53,235 bases of DNA from an uncultured Prevotella sp. (GCA_937895845.1 CALBLK010000060.1:1-53235), one strand, 5' to 3'; counted from the stretch's first letter, positions 7,320 through 18,080 are shown. Made by a program: numbers and translations. The notes: generated from the sequence alone by a model not told the origin.

Positions 7320-8342
7320 TATGGCTGAGTGAACCCAGCCGCTTGGCGTGGCGAACCAAACCGTTTTGCCGTCAGAACGGCCAAACGGCCGTGTGCATGG
7401 CCGTGCCAGGCAAATTCCCCATGGCCGAGCGTTCGACTGCAAAAAGCCTGCGGTCTATGCCGCTGTCTATCTGTAATGTAGTCTATATAATGTTAAATCT
7501 TTCTAAGCGGATGGTTGGATTGAACGTAACCTTAAGCAGCCCGTGTACAAGAGCGGCATTGGCGTGAATAATGCGGAGGGGTGTAATCCTCGGGCAATGC
7601 CGAGGTTTTCGCTAAGGACTTATCCCAAACAAGGAGGGAGACAGCCAACTTTTCCCTTGTGATGCTACGACTTTCTTATCCCGAACAGGGGTGGATGATT
7701 ATACTCCGTTATAGTTGTCCCATCTCCATTTCAAGAACTCACGGTTGATTTGGTCTGGGATAAATATTTTTGGCGGAATGGTTGCACCATAAGACCATCT
7801 TGCTTTGTCTGACAAAAACACACCGCCATCAACGGATATGCGCAAGTGTCCTGCATCGAACAAGTAATGAATGTCCATTCTCATAGCAAATCCGTTAGCT
7901 ATGGTATCTTCGCCATGATACTTGAAAGGCACGATATGCGCAGCCTCCAAGACTTCAGACATTTCTACATTAGTGACAATGCATCGTCCATAGGCAGCAA
8001 GAACTTCTCTTCTGAAACGAGCTTGGTTAGGTCTGAATTGTCCTTTTACAAGTTTCCGCTCGGTATCAGACACGACTTCATTTGATACGGTAGTCTGTGT
8101 GGATAGGATTTCTTGAATTTCCGTGTCAATCTCAAAGTTATACAAATAATGTTCGTACATTCTTGTACTGACACCATCTTGCTTCTTTAGATAGCCGTAA
8201 TATGACAAAAACAGCAAGTATTCACGTGCAATGCGCTCATCGTTAGCGGCAGGAATGCAATCCCCCCCAACCTTTTAAATCCAATTCGCCATTTCGATAT
8301 GCCCTTATGTACTCAACATAGCTTTCCACTTTTCTGCCAGGT
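7320..8342. repeat. 1.02-kb direct repeat, copy 2
   Basis: This is the second copy of the 2550-3571 repeat in the same orientation. Unlike copy 1, the gene at its right end continues seamlessly into its own N-terminal half, so this is probably the parental locus. It carries one extra C (C7, 8262-8268) relative to copy 1. Confidence 0.95.
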
Positions 8343-8941
8343 GTTCCCGAAAGTGGGATGACTATCCTAATCAATTCTTCCACAGTAATGTAAGCGTCAT
8401 TACTTGTCGGCATACCATTGCCTAAAGCGCGAACAATGGATAGAATCAATTTCAGTGGATGTAGTTCTATTCCGGACTTTTCCCATTTCTCGCATTCTTC
8501 CTTGGTTTGGATACTCGGGTTCGGCAATTTGAAGTTGATGATGGACTGTGCGGAAAATTCGGTTTGAGAAATCTCATGGTTCGCAACCTTACGCCCGAAA
8601 TCGGTAAGGGTAATTATACCACCTGTCCTTTCTGCTGGTATCAAGTTCAAGGCTTTCCAATATTGTCCGGAATTTCTGATAATGTTTCGTTCGCCTGTAC
8701 GTCCTTCTAAATCGACGTTTACGCCTGTACCTTGCAAATCGTGTGAAAGTTCTATCAACTCATTGCCGAATTGCTTTGAACTATATTTGCACTTTCCCTC
8801 CAATTTCGCCATGCGAAACAGAACGCCCAACAATACAACAGGGTCATTGATGCCCTCTGTGCATTGCACACTTGCCCATTTCCATTTGAAATCAGCAAAT
8901 GGCTTTTTAGGTATTTCAAGTTTCTTGTTTTCCATTGTCAT
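7699..8941 (-). pseudogene. HNH restriction endonuclease, frameshifted at a C7 tract
   Basis: Two frames together encode about 413 residues. The N-terminal part runs from the ATG at 8941 to a premature stop at 8243. The C-terminal part down to 7699 contains an HNH domain (Cys strand, AAHIVPF, ANGFAM, DIHYLFDAG). The break lies at seven Cs (8262-8268) where copy 1 has six; six restores one frame. The start overlaps the upstream methyltransferase by 26 nt, so the gene is the third of an operon with two methyltransferases and is likely their cognate nuclease. It may be a true mutation, a phase-variable tract or a base-calling error. Confidence 0.8.
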
Positions 8942-9863
8942 CTTCTTTGTAAAGATTAAATCGCTTGGCTACATTATATGCCAGCTGTACAGGCACAGCA
9001 TTTCCTATCTGCCGGTAGATGGACGAATTAGTACCCTCAAAGAAGTAGTCCACAGGGAAACTTTGAACAGTGGCAAGTTCCCTGCATGTCATTCTTCTTA
9101 GCCCGTTGGGATGTGGGTGGATAACCACACCACCTTTATTGTCACCTCTGGCTGTAACGGTTGGAGCTGGTTTGTTTGGGTCTAGCAAACGATGTCCGAT
9201 ATAGCCATTGATGTTCAATTTGTATTTTGAATATGTATGGTTGAAAACTTTGTTTGGCTTGTCTGGGTCTGGAATATCTTTGAGTGCCTCGCCAACCGAC
9301 AGCCACTTTGGAATCCCATCCCTCCCGTCTTTTGAATTGGTCGGCAGAGGGAATTCATAGACAAAGTCAATATCCTTTCTGACACCGACAATGAAAACTC
9401 TTTCACGTGTCTGTGGCACTCCGTAGTCTGCTGCATTTAGAACCTTATACTGAACCTCGTAGTTCAAGTTTCTAAAGTCGCTCATTATCATTTTGAAAGT
9501 GTCTCCCTTGTTTAGGGATAATATTCCTTTTACGTTCTCAGCAAGAAAGAACTTCGGATTTTTGTCTCTGATAACTCTCAGAAGTTCTTTGTACAATGCG
9601 TTACGCTCGTCTGCCGTATGCCTCTTGGTGTTTGCAACGGAAAAGCCTTGGCATGGGAATCCACCTATAACTATGTCGCAACCGGGGATTTCTTCAGACG
9701 GAACTTCCTTTATGTCTTTTTCAACAATATGGTCACCAATATTTCTTCTATAGGTAGCTACTGCATCACCATACAAGTCATTAGCCCATACGATGGAGTG
9801 TCCGGCTTTTATAAAGCCTAAGTCCAAGCCACCAGCACCACTAAACAACGATACAACTTTCAT
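8916..9863 (-). CDS. DNA cytosine-5 methyltransferase B of the two-methylase RM system
   Basis: A 315-aa m5C methyltransferase with motif I SLFSGAGGLDLG, catalytic GGFPCQGFS, ENVKGILSL, PQTRERVFIVG and C-terminal QIGNAVPVQ. The region between motifs VIII and IX, which sets specificity, is short. The ATG at 9863 is chosen because it gives MKVVSLFSGAGG and makes a TAATG stop-start overlap with the upstream methyltransferase. Longer in-frame extensions run into that gene. It is clearly a paralogue of its neighbour. Two methyltransferases beside one nuclease suggest an asymmetric recognition site, one enzyme per strand. Confidence 0.92.
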   Translation of the reverse strand: MKVVSLFSGAGGLDLGFIKAGHSIVWANDLYGDAVATYRRNIGDHIVEKDIKEVPSEEIPGCDIVIGGFPCQGFSVANTKRHTADERNALYKELLRVIRDKNPKFFLAENVKGILSLNKGDTFKMIMSDFRNLNYEVQYKVLNAADYGVPQTRERVFIVGVRKDIDFVYEFPLPTNSKDGRDGIPKWLSVGEALKDIPDPDKPNKVFNHTYSKYKLNINGYIGHRLLDPNKPAPTVTARGDNKGGVVIHPHPNGLRRMTCRELATVQSFPVDYFFEGTNSSIYRQIGNAVPVQLAYNVAKRFNLYKEDDNGKQET

Positions 9864-10801
9864 TATGATACAATTCTTTCCAAACGTTTCAATTCCAAAC
9901 CTAATAACTTTGCAAAATGTACAGGTACCGCATTTCCTATCTGACGGTAGCATGCTCCCATTTTGCCCATAAAGACAAAGTTTCGTGGAAAAGTCTGCAC
10001 AACAGCGCTTTCTCGTATTGACAATCTGCGTTCACCGCTGTAATGTGGAATGGCACAAACACCGCCCTTGCCGTTTCCTCTTGCCAATATTGTAGGCGAA
10101 GGTTTGTCGGGGTCAGTCACTCTATGCGCTGTAAAGTTGCGGGCGACAAATCGGTAAGCTGACCCGTAGTTGTTGGGGTCTCTATCTGTATTTCCTATTG
10201 GTGGCAAATCATCAATCGCTTCTTTTATGGATTTCCATCTTGGAAGACCGTCTTTGCCGTCCTTGGAATTGGTTGGATTCGGAAAACTGAAAATCATGTT
10301 TGCCCCCAAATCTTTTCTCTGTCCAATAAACAAGACCCTTTCACGGTGTTGCGGAACTCCATAATCAGCCATATTTACTTTATGCACTTCAACTATATAG
10401 CCGGCATCTTCAAAGTCAGCCTTGATTTGTTTTACAACACTGCCTTTGCCCAAACTTAATATTCCTTTCACATTTTCGGCAATAAAGAATTTTGGTTGCT
10501 TTTCCTTTATAGCATTATAAAAAAACTTGTACAGTACATTTCGCTCGTCATCAATGTTACGCCTCATATTTGCCATAGAGAACCCCTGGCATGGGAAACC
10601 GCCGACAACTACATCAGCCGATGGAATTTTTTTTAGGTCTATGCTCTGAATATCTGCTTGGATGATGTGGTCATTGATGTTGGTTTTATAGGTAGCCACA
10701 GCATCCGCATCAATGTCGTTAGCCCAAATGACATTGTTGCCTGCTTGTATCAGTCCCAAGTCCAGCCCTCCTGCGCCACTAAATAAGGAAATTATCGTCA
10801 T
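9863..10801 (-). CDS. DNA cytosine-5 methyltransferase A of the two-methylase RM system
   Basis: A 312-aa m5C methyltransferase beginning MTIISLFSGAGGLDLG, with catalytic GGFPCQGFSMAN, ENVKGILSLG, PQHRERVLFIGQ and QIGNAVPVH. It shares most of its sequence pattern with methyltransferase B, differing most in the putative recognition segment (residues about 185-245). It is first in the three-gene minus-strand operon and ends in a TAATG overlap with B. Its upstream 166 bp separate it from trpA, which is transcribed the same way, so read-through from the trp operon is possible. Confidence 0.92.
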   Translation of the reverse strand: MTIISLFSGAGGLDLGLIQAGNNVIWANDIDADAVATYKTNINDHIIQADIQSIDLKKIPSADVVVGGFPCQGFSMANMRRNIDDERNVLYKFFYNAIKEKQPKFFIAENVKGILSLGKGSVVKQIKADFEDAGYIVEVHKVNMADYGVPQHRERVLFIGQRKDLGANMIFSFPNPTNSKDGKDGLPRWKSIKEAIDDLPPIGNTDRDPNNYGSAYRFVARNFTAHRVTDPDKPSPTILARGNGKGGVCAIPHYSGERRLSIRESAVVQTFPRNFVFMGKMGACYRQIGNAVPVHFAKLLGLELKRLERIVS

Positions 10802-10967
10802 TTTTTTGTAATTTATATTTTACTCCTTCCTCCCCCCTCTTCATAATAATGGCTCTGTTCAATCTCTTTGAACATCACTTCGCGAATTTTCTAGACACAA
10901 GTCAGACTCTGTGAGAGGAAATAACGCAGCTTCAGTTCTTTGTCTGTCAAGCCTTTTCATTCCGAAT

Positions 10968-11744
10968 CTAATGTTCCAAGGCACGGAACAGTTTGTCGAG
11001 TGCCTCGTCCGCGTTTTTGCTCTCGTTGAGCAGCGTGACAAACTTGCTGCCGATGATGGCCCCGGCCGCGTTCTGCTGCGCACTCTCCAGGGTCTGTCTG
11101 TTGGAGATGCCGAAGCCAATCATGCGAGGGTTGCGCAGGTTCATGGCGTTGATGCGGCGGAAATAGTCCTGCTTGGCCTTGTCAAAATGCTGCTGTGCCC
11201 CGGTGGTGGCGGCCGACGACACCATATAGATAAACCCGTCGGTGTGGTTGTCAATAAAGCGGATGCGCTCCTCGCTGGTCTCAGGGGTGATGAGCATGAT
11301 GATGCGCAGGTCGTAGCGGTCGGCCACGGGCTTCACTTTTTCCATGTAGTCCTTGAATGGCAGGTCGGGGATGATGGCCCCCGAGACTCTGGCCTTGGCG
11401 CACTGCCGGCAAAACTCCTCGATGCCGAAGTGCAGGATGGGGTTGAGGTAGCCCATGAGGACAAGCGGGACATGCACTTCGCCCTTGACAGTCTCCAGCT
11501 GCCTGAACAGCAGGCGGAGGGTCATGCCGTTGCGCAGGGCGCGCGTGGCTGCGTCCTGTATCACAGGGCCGTCGGCCATCGGGTCGCTAAAGGGGATGCC
11601 CACCTCGATGAGGTCGATGCCGCGGCGCTCCATGGCCCGTATGACCTCGGCCGTGCCGTCAAGGGTGGGGCAGCCGGCACAGAAGTAGAGTGAGAGCAGT
11701 TTCCTGCCCTGGCTGTTTGCAAAGAGTTGGTTGATGCTGTTCAT
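10968..11744 (-). CDS. trpA: Tryptophan synthase alpha chain
   Basis: 258 aa. Cleaves indole-3-glycerol phosphate to indole and glyceraldehyde 3-phosphate and passes indole to TrpB. The signature EVGIPFSDPMADGPVIQ (with Glu and Asp catalytic residues) and the phosphate-binding GFGIS are present. It is the last gene of the trp operon, 15 bp after trpF. No terminator was recognised between it and the methyltransferase operon downstream. Confidence 0.96.
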   Translation of the reverse strand: MNSINQLFANSQGRKLLSLYFCAGCPTLDGTAEVIRAMERRGIDLIEVGIPFSDPMADGPVIQDAATRALRNGMTLRLLFRQLETVKGEVHVPLVLMGYLNPILHFGIEEFCRQCAKARVSGAIIPDLPFKDYMEKVKPVADRYDLRIIMLITPETSEERIRFIDNHTDGFIYMVSSAATTGAQQHFDKAKQDYFRRINAMNLRNPRMIGFGISNRQTLESAQQNAAGAIIGSKFVTLLNESKNADEALDKLFRALEH

Positions 11745-11759
11745 CGTGTCAGTGTTTGG

Positions 11760-12443
11760 TTAGTCTTCTTGTTTTGCCCTGACGGCCTGGATGAACGGGC
11801 GGAGCAGCGCCGCGTCCTTCAGCCCCGGGGCGGTCTCAAACCGCGAGTTGAGGTCGATGCCGGCAAATAGCGGGTGCTTGATGGCGCGGATGGCCCCGGC
11901 GTCATCCGGCCCTATGCCGCCACTGAGCAGAAAGGGCTTGCTGCCGGTGTAGCTGTCGAGCCAAGACCAGTCAAACTGTTGGCCGCTGCCTCCCATTTGC
12001 GGACACCTGGTGTCAAACAGAAAATAGTCGGTGCAGTCCTCGTAGGGCGCGCAGCGGACAAAGTCGGCGGGCGCGCTGATGCTTATGGTCTTGATGACTT
12101 GCAGGTCTGGTCTGATGGAGGGGACAAGCGTTTTCCTGAGGTTGCGGATGAGGGTGGGAGTCTCGTGACCGTGCAGCTGGACAAGGTCAAGGTTAAAGTT
12201 GACCACATGGGTAATGATGTTCTGGGCCATGTCGTCGACAAACACGCCGACACGCAAGGGTCTGCCGCTTCCACAGTCGTCTGACAGCGTTCCTCGGTCG
12301 GGAATGATGCCGGCACCGGTGGAAACCATGGGGACGTAGCGGGGTGACTGAGGGTGGAAAATCAGACCAATCCAGTCGGCCCCAAGGCTGGCAACCTCGC
12401 GGATGTTTCCACTGTCGCGCATACCACAAACTTTGATAATCAT
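11760..12443 (-). CDS. trpF: Phosphoribosylanthranilate isomerase
   Basis: 227 aa. Isomerises N-(5-phosphoribosyl)anthranilate in tryptophan synthesis. It begins MIIKVCGMRDSGNI, containing the catalytic Cys of the KVCG motif. A general-acid Asp lies in YFLFDTR, and the C-terminal FLLSGGIGPDD and GIDLNSRFE phosphate-binding motifs are present. It is a separate gene here rather than fused to trpC. Confidence 0.95.
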   Translation of the reverse strand: MIIKVCGMRDSGNIREVASLGADWIGLIFHPQSPRYVPMVSTGAGIIPDRGTLSDDCGSGRPLRVGVFVDDMAQNIITHVVNFNLDLVQLHGHETPTLIRNLRKTLVPSIRPDLQVIKTISISAPADFVRCAPYEDCTDYFLFDTRCPQMGGSGQQFDWSWLDSYTGSKPFLLSGGIGPDDAGAIRAIKHPLFAGIDLNSRFETAPGLKDAALLRPFIQAVRAKQED

Positions 12444-12482
12444 AGTCGTTTTTTTAAATGTTCAAAGGGATTGTCTTGAGCG

Positions 12483-13295
12483 TCAGCCGGCTTGCTCCTG
12501 CTGGTCGCAGTGGGCGAGCAGCTCCTTGAGCGCATCGCCCGGCCTTGCGGCCTTCATCAGCTGCTCGCCAATGAGAAAGCCCTTGTAGCCGGCGGCTTTC
12601 AGCCGTTTGATGACAGCAGGCTCTGAAATGCCACTCTCGCTCACCCTCACGCAGTCATCCGGGAGCCGGCCGGCCAGTAAGAACGAGTTGTTCACATCGG
12701 TGACAAACGTGCCCAAGTTGCGGTTGTTCACCCCGCAGAGGTCGGGGCGCGTGTCGGCATATTCAATCTCGCGCTCGCTGTGGGTCTCCAGCAGTACCTC
12801 CATCCCCAGCTCGTGGGCCATGCCAGCCAGCTGGCCGTATTCTGCCTTGGTCAGAATGGCTGCGATGAGCAGTACGGCAGAGGCGCCGCAGAGCCGGGCC
12901 TGGAACAGCTGGTACTCGTCAATGACAAAGTTCTTGTAGAGAATGGGCAGGGTGACCCCCGCGCTGCGCGCCTCGGCGACAAAGGCATCGCTTCCGCCGA
13001 AATAGCGTTCGTCGGTGAGTATGCTGAGCGCGGCCGCGCCGCTGTGCTGGTAGGCCAGGGGAATGGTGTCGGCCCGGCCTTCTTCCTTAATCCATCCCTT
13101 CGAGGGCGACTTGCGCTTGAACTCGGCTATGATGCCAGTCCCGGCCTCGCGCAAGGCCTTGCGCATCGAGGGGACGGGCGTGCCGGCCATCTGCTCCACC
13201 CGGCGGTGAAGCTCGCGTGGCGGCAACTGCCCCTTGAACAGTTCCACCTCGTGGCGCTTCCATGCAACAATGTCTTCGAGAATGTCTTTTGCCAT
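12483..13295 (-). CDS. trpC: Indole-3-glycerol phosphate synthase
   Basis: 270 aa TIM-barrel enzyme that closes the indole ring. The family motif IIAEFKRKSPSKG is present, with LTDERYFGGS, YKNFVIDEYQL, NNRNLGTF and VSESGI. It lies 11 bp after trpD and 39 bp before trpF. Confidence 0.96.
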   Translation of the reverse strand: MAKDILEDIVAWKRHEVELFKGQLPPRELHRRVEQMAGTPVPSMRKALREAGTGIIAEFKRKSPSKGWIKEEGRADTIPLAYQHSGAAALSILTDERYFGGSDAFVAEARSAGVTLPILYKNFVIDEYQLFQARLCGASAVLLIAAILTKAEYGQLAGMAHELGMEVLLETHSEREIEYADTRPDLCGVNNRNLGTFVTDVNNSFLLAGRLPDDCVRVSESGISEPAVIKRLKAAGYKGFLIGEQLMKAARPGDALKELLAHCDQQEQAG

Positions 13296-13306
13296 GGGTG
13301 GGAGAT

Positions 13307-14320
13307 TTAGCTGTTCAAGGCAACGAACTTCTTGAAAGTGGCCAGTGCCTTGCCACTGTCAATCGACTCGCGGGCAATGTCCACACACTCGTCAATCTCC
13401 TTGCGCCCACGTTCCAGCACCTGGATGCCAAAGGCCGCGTTGGCCAGCACGATGTTCTTCTGGGCGGGCAGGGCAGTATTGTTGAGCACGCTGTCGAAGA
13501 TGGCGGCAGCCTCGCTTTCGGTGGCTCCGGACGCCAGCTCTTCGGGCTTGGCTGTGGCAAACCCTAAGTCGGAGGGCTTGAAGACGCGCTCGTAGCTGTT
13601 GGTTGTCACCTTGAAGTCGCCTGTGAGTGAGATTTCGTCGTAGCCGTCGATGCTGTTCACGATGCCATAGTCAATGCCTATCTTTTGGTACACATTATTA
13701 TATAGCCGCATCTGGTCGAGGTTGGCCACCCCCAGCAGCTGGCACTGCGGTTTTGCGGGGTTGACGATGGGCCCCAGCAGGTTGAAGCAGGTAGGAAACT
13801 GGAGATTGCGGCGTATGGGGCCAACAAACTTCATCGCCTTGGCAAACAGCTGGGCGTGAAGGTAGACGATGCCGCACTCGTTGATGCTGCGGTTCAGCCG
13901 GTCAATGTCGTCGGTGAATTTCACGCCGTGGTTGGCAATCACATTGGAGGCACCGCTGGTGCTCGTGGCCGCATAGTTGCCATGCTTGGCCACCCGGTAG
14001 CCGGCACCGGCTATCACGAAGCAGGCTGTGGTGGAGATGTTAAAGGTGTTCTTGCGGTCGCCGCCCGTTCCCACCACGTCAATGTAGCGGTCGCAGTCAA
14101 GCGGCACCGGGACACCAGTCTCCAGGATGCCGTCACGGAATCCCAGCAGTTCGTCGACGGTGATGCCGCGCATCTGCAGACCAGTGAGCAGGGCGCTGAT
14201 TTGTTCCACCGGGTATTCCTCCTTGGTGATGCCAATCAGGATGTCCCTGGTCTCCTCTCTTGTCAGTTCCTCGTGGCAGAGTATGCGGTCGAGGTAGGTT
14301 TTCATCGGTTGTGGTTTCAT
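13307..14320 (-). CDS. trpD: Anthranilate phosphoribosyltransferase
   Basis: 337 aa (or 332 from the second Met at 14305, which is the more usual N terminus MKTYLDRIL). It attaches phosphoribose to anthranilate. The PRPP-binding motif VVGTGGDRKNTFNIST and the KHGNYAATSTSG segment are intact. It follows trpG by 37 bp and is a single-domain protein, not fused to trpG. Confidence 0.95.
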   Translation of the reverse strand: MKPQPMKTYLDRILCHEELTREETRDILIGITKEEYPVEQISALLTGLQMRGITVDELLGFRDGILETGVPVPLDCDRYIDVVGTGGDRKNTFNISTTACFVIAGAGYRVAKHGNYAATSTSGASNVIANHGVKFTDDIDRLNRSINECGIVYLHAQLFAKAMKFVGPIRRNLQFPTCFNLLGPIVNPAKPQCQLLGVANLDQMRLYNNVYQKIGIDYGIVNSIDGYDEISLTGDFKVTTNSYERVFKPSDLGFATAKPEELASGATESEAAAIFDSVLNNTALPAQKNIVLANAAFGIQVLERGRKEIDECVDIARESIDSGKALATFKKFVALNS

Positions 14321-14357
14321 ATACTTGTGTGTTTTGAATGTTTGTTGAGCTTGCGGC

Positions 14358-14929
<572 letters not shown>

Positions 14930-14933
<4 letters not shown>

Positions 14934-16325
14934 AGTCTCTCAGCCTCCTCTATTGCCTTGCGCAGTGCGCCTAATTTGTTGTTCACCTCCTGTAGCTCGT
15001 ATTCCTCGTTGCTCTTGGCCACGATGCCTCCGCCTGCCTGAAACCAAAGTTCGCCGTTGCGGGCCACGAAGGTGCGGATGGTGATGGCCTGGTTCAGGCT
15101 GCCGTCCAGTCCGATGTAGCCGATGCAGCCTCCGTAGGCGCCGCGGCTGTGAGGCTCCAGCTCATTGATAATCTGCATGGCCCTCACCTTGGGCGCGCCC
15201 GAAAGCGTGCCGGCCGGGAAGGTGTCAATGAAAGCCTTGACCGGATTGGCGTCGCTGTTGAGCGTTCCGCTAACCCTTGAAACCAGGTGAATCACATGGG
15301 AGTAGTATTGCAAGTCCTTGTAGAACTCCACCCTGACGCCGTGGCAGTTGCGGCTCAGGTCGTTGCGGGCCAAGTCGACCAGCATCACATGCTCGGCGTT
15401 CTCCTTGGGGTCGTTGCGCAGGTACTCCGCCCCCAGCCTGTCGGCCTCGGCGTCGCCGGTGCGCCGCGTCGTTCCGGCAATCGGGTCGATGTAGGCTTTC
15501 CTGCCGTCAATGCGGCAGTGTGTCTCGGGTGAGGATCCGAAGATGCGAAAGCCGCCAAAGTCAAAATAAAACAGATAGGGGGATGGGTTGACGGAGCGCA
15601 GGGCGCGGTAGAGCTTGAAATCGTCACCCTCGTAGCGCTGGATGAAGCGGCGTGACAGCACAATCTGAAAGACGTCGCCGCGCAGGCAGTGGCTGATTCC
15701 CCTCCTGATGTTGGCCTTGTGCTCCTCGTCCGACAGCGGGGAGGTGACAGAACCCACCGCATGGAAGCCGTAGGCCCTGACGCTGGCTCTGTTCATCATT
15801 CGCAGCACAGCGTCGATGCGGCTGTGCCCTTCAGTGCTGTCAGGGCCGGACAGGGTGATGATGGTGAGTTTGTTGTTATAGTGGTCAAAGACAATGGTGT
15901 CGCGGTAGAGGGTGTACATCATGTCTGGTGCATCGTTGCGCTCCGCTGTCTCGTCGGTGACCTCGACGGGTTCGAAGTAGCGTATGGCGTTGAAAGCCGT
16001 GTAGCCATACAGCCCGCAGTGCTCTGCCATGTCGCCCGTCACCTTGAACCGTGCCAGGAAGTCAGTGATGGCCTGGTCGCAACGGTAGTCTTCGGAGAGC
16101 CTGCGCTCCGTCCTGCTGCCGTCGGGCAGTGAGCATACGGCCCTGCCATGGCTGACGGAGACACTGGCTAACGGGTTGATGCCGATGAACGAGCGGCTGT
16201 TGCTGGCCTCGTGATAGTCGGAACTCTCCATCAGGACACTCTGGGGATAGGAGTCGCGCAGTCGCATGTAGACCCCGACCGGGGTGTAAAGGTCGGCCAG
16301 AATGGTTCGCGTGGCCGTTTGGTAG

Positions 16326-16339
<14 letters not shown>
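14930..16339 (-). CDS. trpE: Anthranilate synthase component I
   Basis: 469 aa chorismate-binding enzyme that makes anthranilate. The N-terminal VLMESSDYHEASNSRSF corresponds to the tryptophan feedback site of the family. The C-terminal chorismate domain includes GSSPETHCRI, DPIAGTTRRT, ENAEHVMLVDLARND and the GAPKVRAMQII loop. Its start overlaps trpB by 14 nt. Confidence 0.96.
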
Positions 16340-17528
<1,189 letters not shown>

Positions 17529-17619
17529 AAATTGGTGTTCAGGTTTGTTTGTATGTCTGTTTGATATCTCTCTTCTTTGGTGGGTGGCAGCCGGAATGGG
17601 CTGCCCTGTCGCGCCTTGC

Positions 17620-17657
17620 AAAAAAAAATAAGGCCCGCCGCAGTAACGACGAGCCTT
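17620..17657 (-). terminator. trp operon attenuator
   Basis: On the minus strand AAGGCTCGTCG (17657-17647) pairs with CGGCGGGCCTT (17640-17630) over 11 bp with two G-T pairs and a 6-nt loop, followed by A and nine Ts. It lies between the Trp-rich leader peptide and trpB, the position expected of a transcription attenuator. A small hairpin TGCTTT/AAAGCA (17668-17682) precedes it. The competing antiterminator pairing was not worked out. Confidence 0.88.
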
Positions 17658-17700
17658 GATGTTTTCTTGCTTTTATAAAGCATGGCTGCGCTTCCCGCGA

Positions 17701-17754
17701 TTATTGGAATCCCGAGCTACGCCACCACCAGTTGTTGTTCAGCAGTTTCTTCAT
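17701..17754 (-). CDS. trpL: trp operon leader peptide with three tandem Trp codons
   Basis: A 17-codon ORF, ATG at 17754-17752 and TAA at 17703-17701, encoding MKKLLNNNWWWRSSGFQ. Three consecutive TGG codons placed 43 bp before a hairpin with a U-run are the hallmark of ribosome-mediated attenuation: stalling for lack of charged tRNA-Trp would favour read-through into trpB. An RNA motif upstream of Bacteroidetes trp genes has been described under the name Bacteroid-trp, and this is probably an instance. The ORF is too short for routine gene calling. Confidence 0.9.
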   Translation of the reverse strand: MKKLLNNNWWWRSSGFQ

Positions 17755-17845
17755 GCTTGCTTGCTTGTTGTTTTGTTGCCTGAGCCAGGCTTTGGCTGCC
17801 AGTCAGAAAACAAGTTTCCGTGCATTCGCCTGTACTATCTGAGTG

Positions 17846-17876
17846 CAAAAGTAGTGGTTTTCTTTTATTTTGCAAA
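17846..17876 (-). promoter_or_regulatory. trp operon promoter
   Basis: On the minus strand TTTG (17876-17873), 19 bases, then TACTTTTG (17853-17846) matches the Bacteroidetes consensus. The estimated start near 17839 gives a leader of about 310 nt before trpB, containing trpL and the attenuator. Confidence 0.82.
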
Positions 17877-18044
17877 ATATTTCTGATGAAAAATGCCATA
17901 TTGAAGCGAAAAACTAACCTTTCCATTTCGGATGGCACCCATGCCCAAGCTGTTTGTCGAGACTGGGATAATGGCTGTCAAGACGTTGCTTTCAGACTTT
18001 TTTCGTCTTTTTTGAAAGGGAAATCGCGTTTTTAACATAAATAA
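17877..18044. other. Spacer between the trp promoter and the small-RNA promoter
   Basis: 168 bp with no coding sequence recognised. It separates two divergent promoters (trp on the minus strand, small RNA on the plus strand). Confidence 0.5.
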
Positions 18045-18076
18045 TTTGCTTGAACCGTTTTAATCGTTTATATTTG
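18045..18076 (+). promoter_or_regulatory. Promoter of candidate small RNA
   Basis: TTTG (18045-18048), 20 bases, TATATTTG (18069-18076): both boxes match the Bacteroidetes consensus at ideal spacing. No protein-coding gene follows; a structured segment and terminator do. Confidence 0.75.
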
Positions 18077-18080
18077 CGGT

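Noticed and set aside
9863..9953. 30-codon N-terminal extension of methyltransferase B
   Set aside because: It overlaps the end of methyltransferase A; the ATG at 9863 begins right at motif I and makes a TAATG junction.
10802..10967. Possible terminator or gene between trpA and methyltransferase A
   Set aside because: No hairpin followed by a T-run on the minus strand and no ORF outside shadows of trpA were found.
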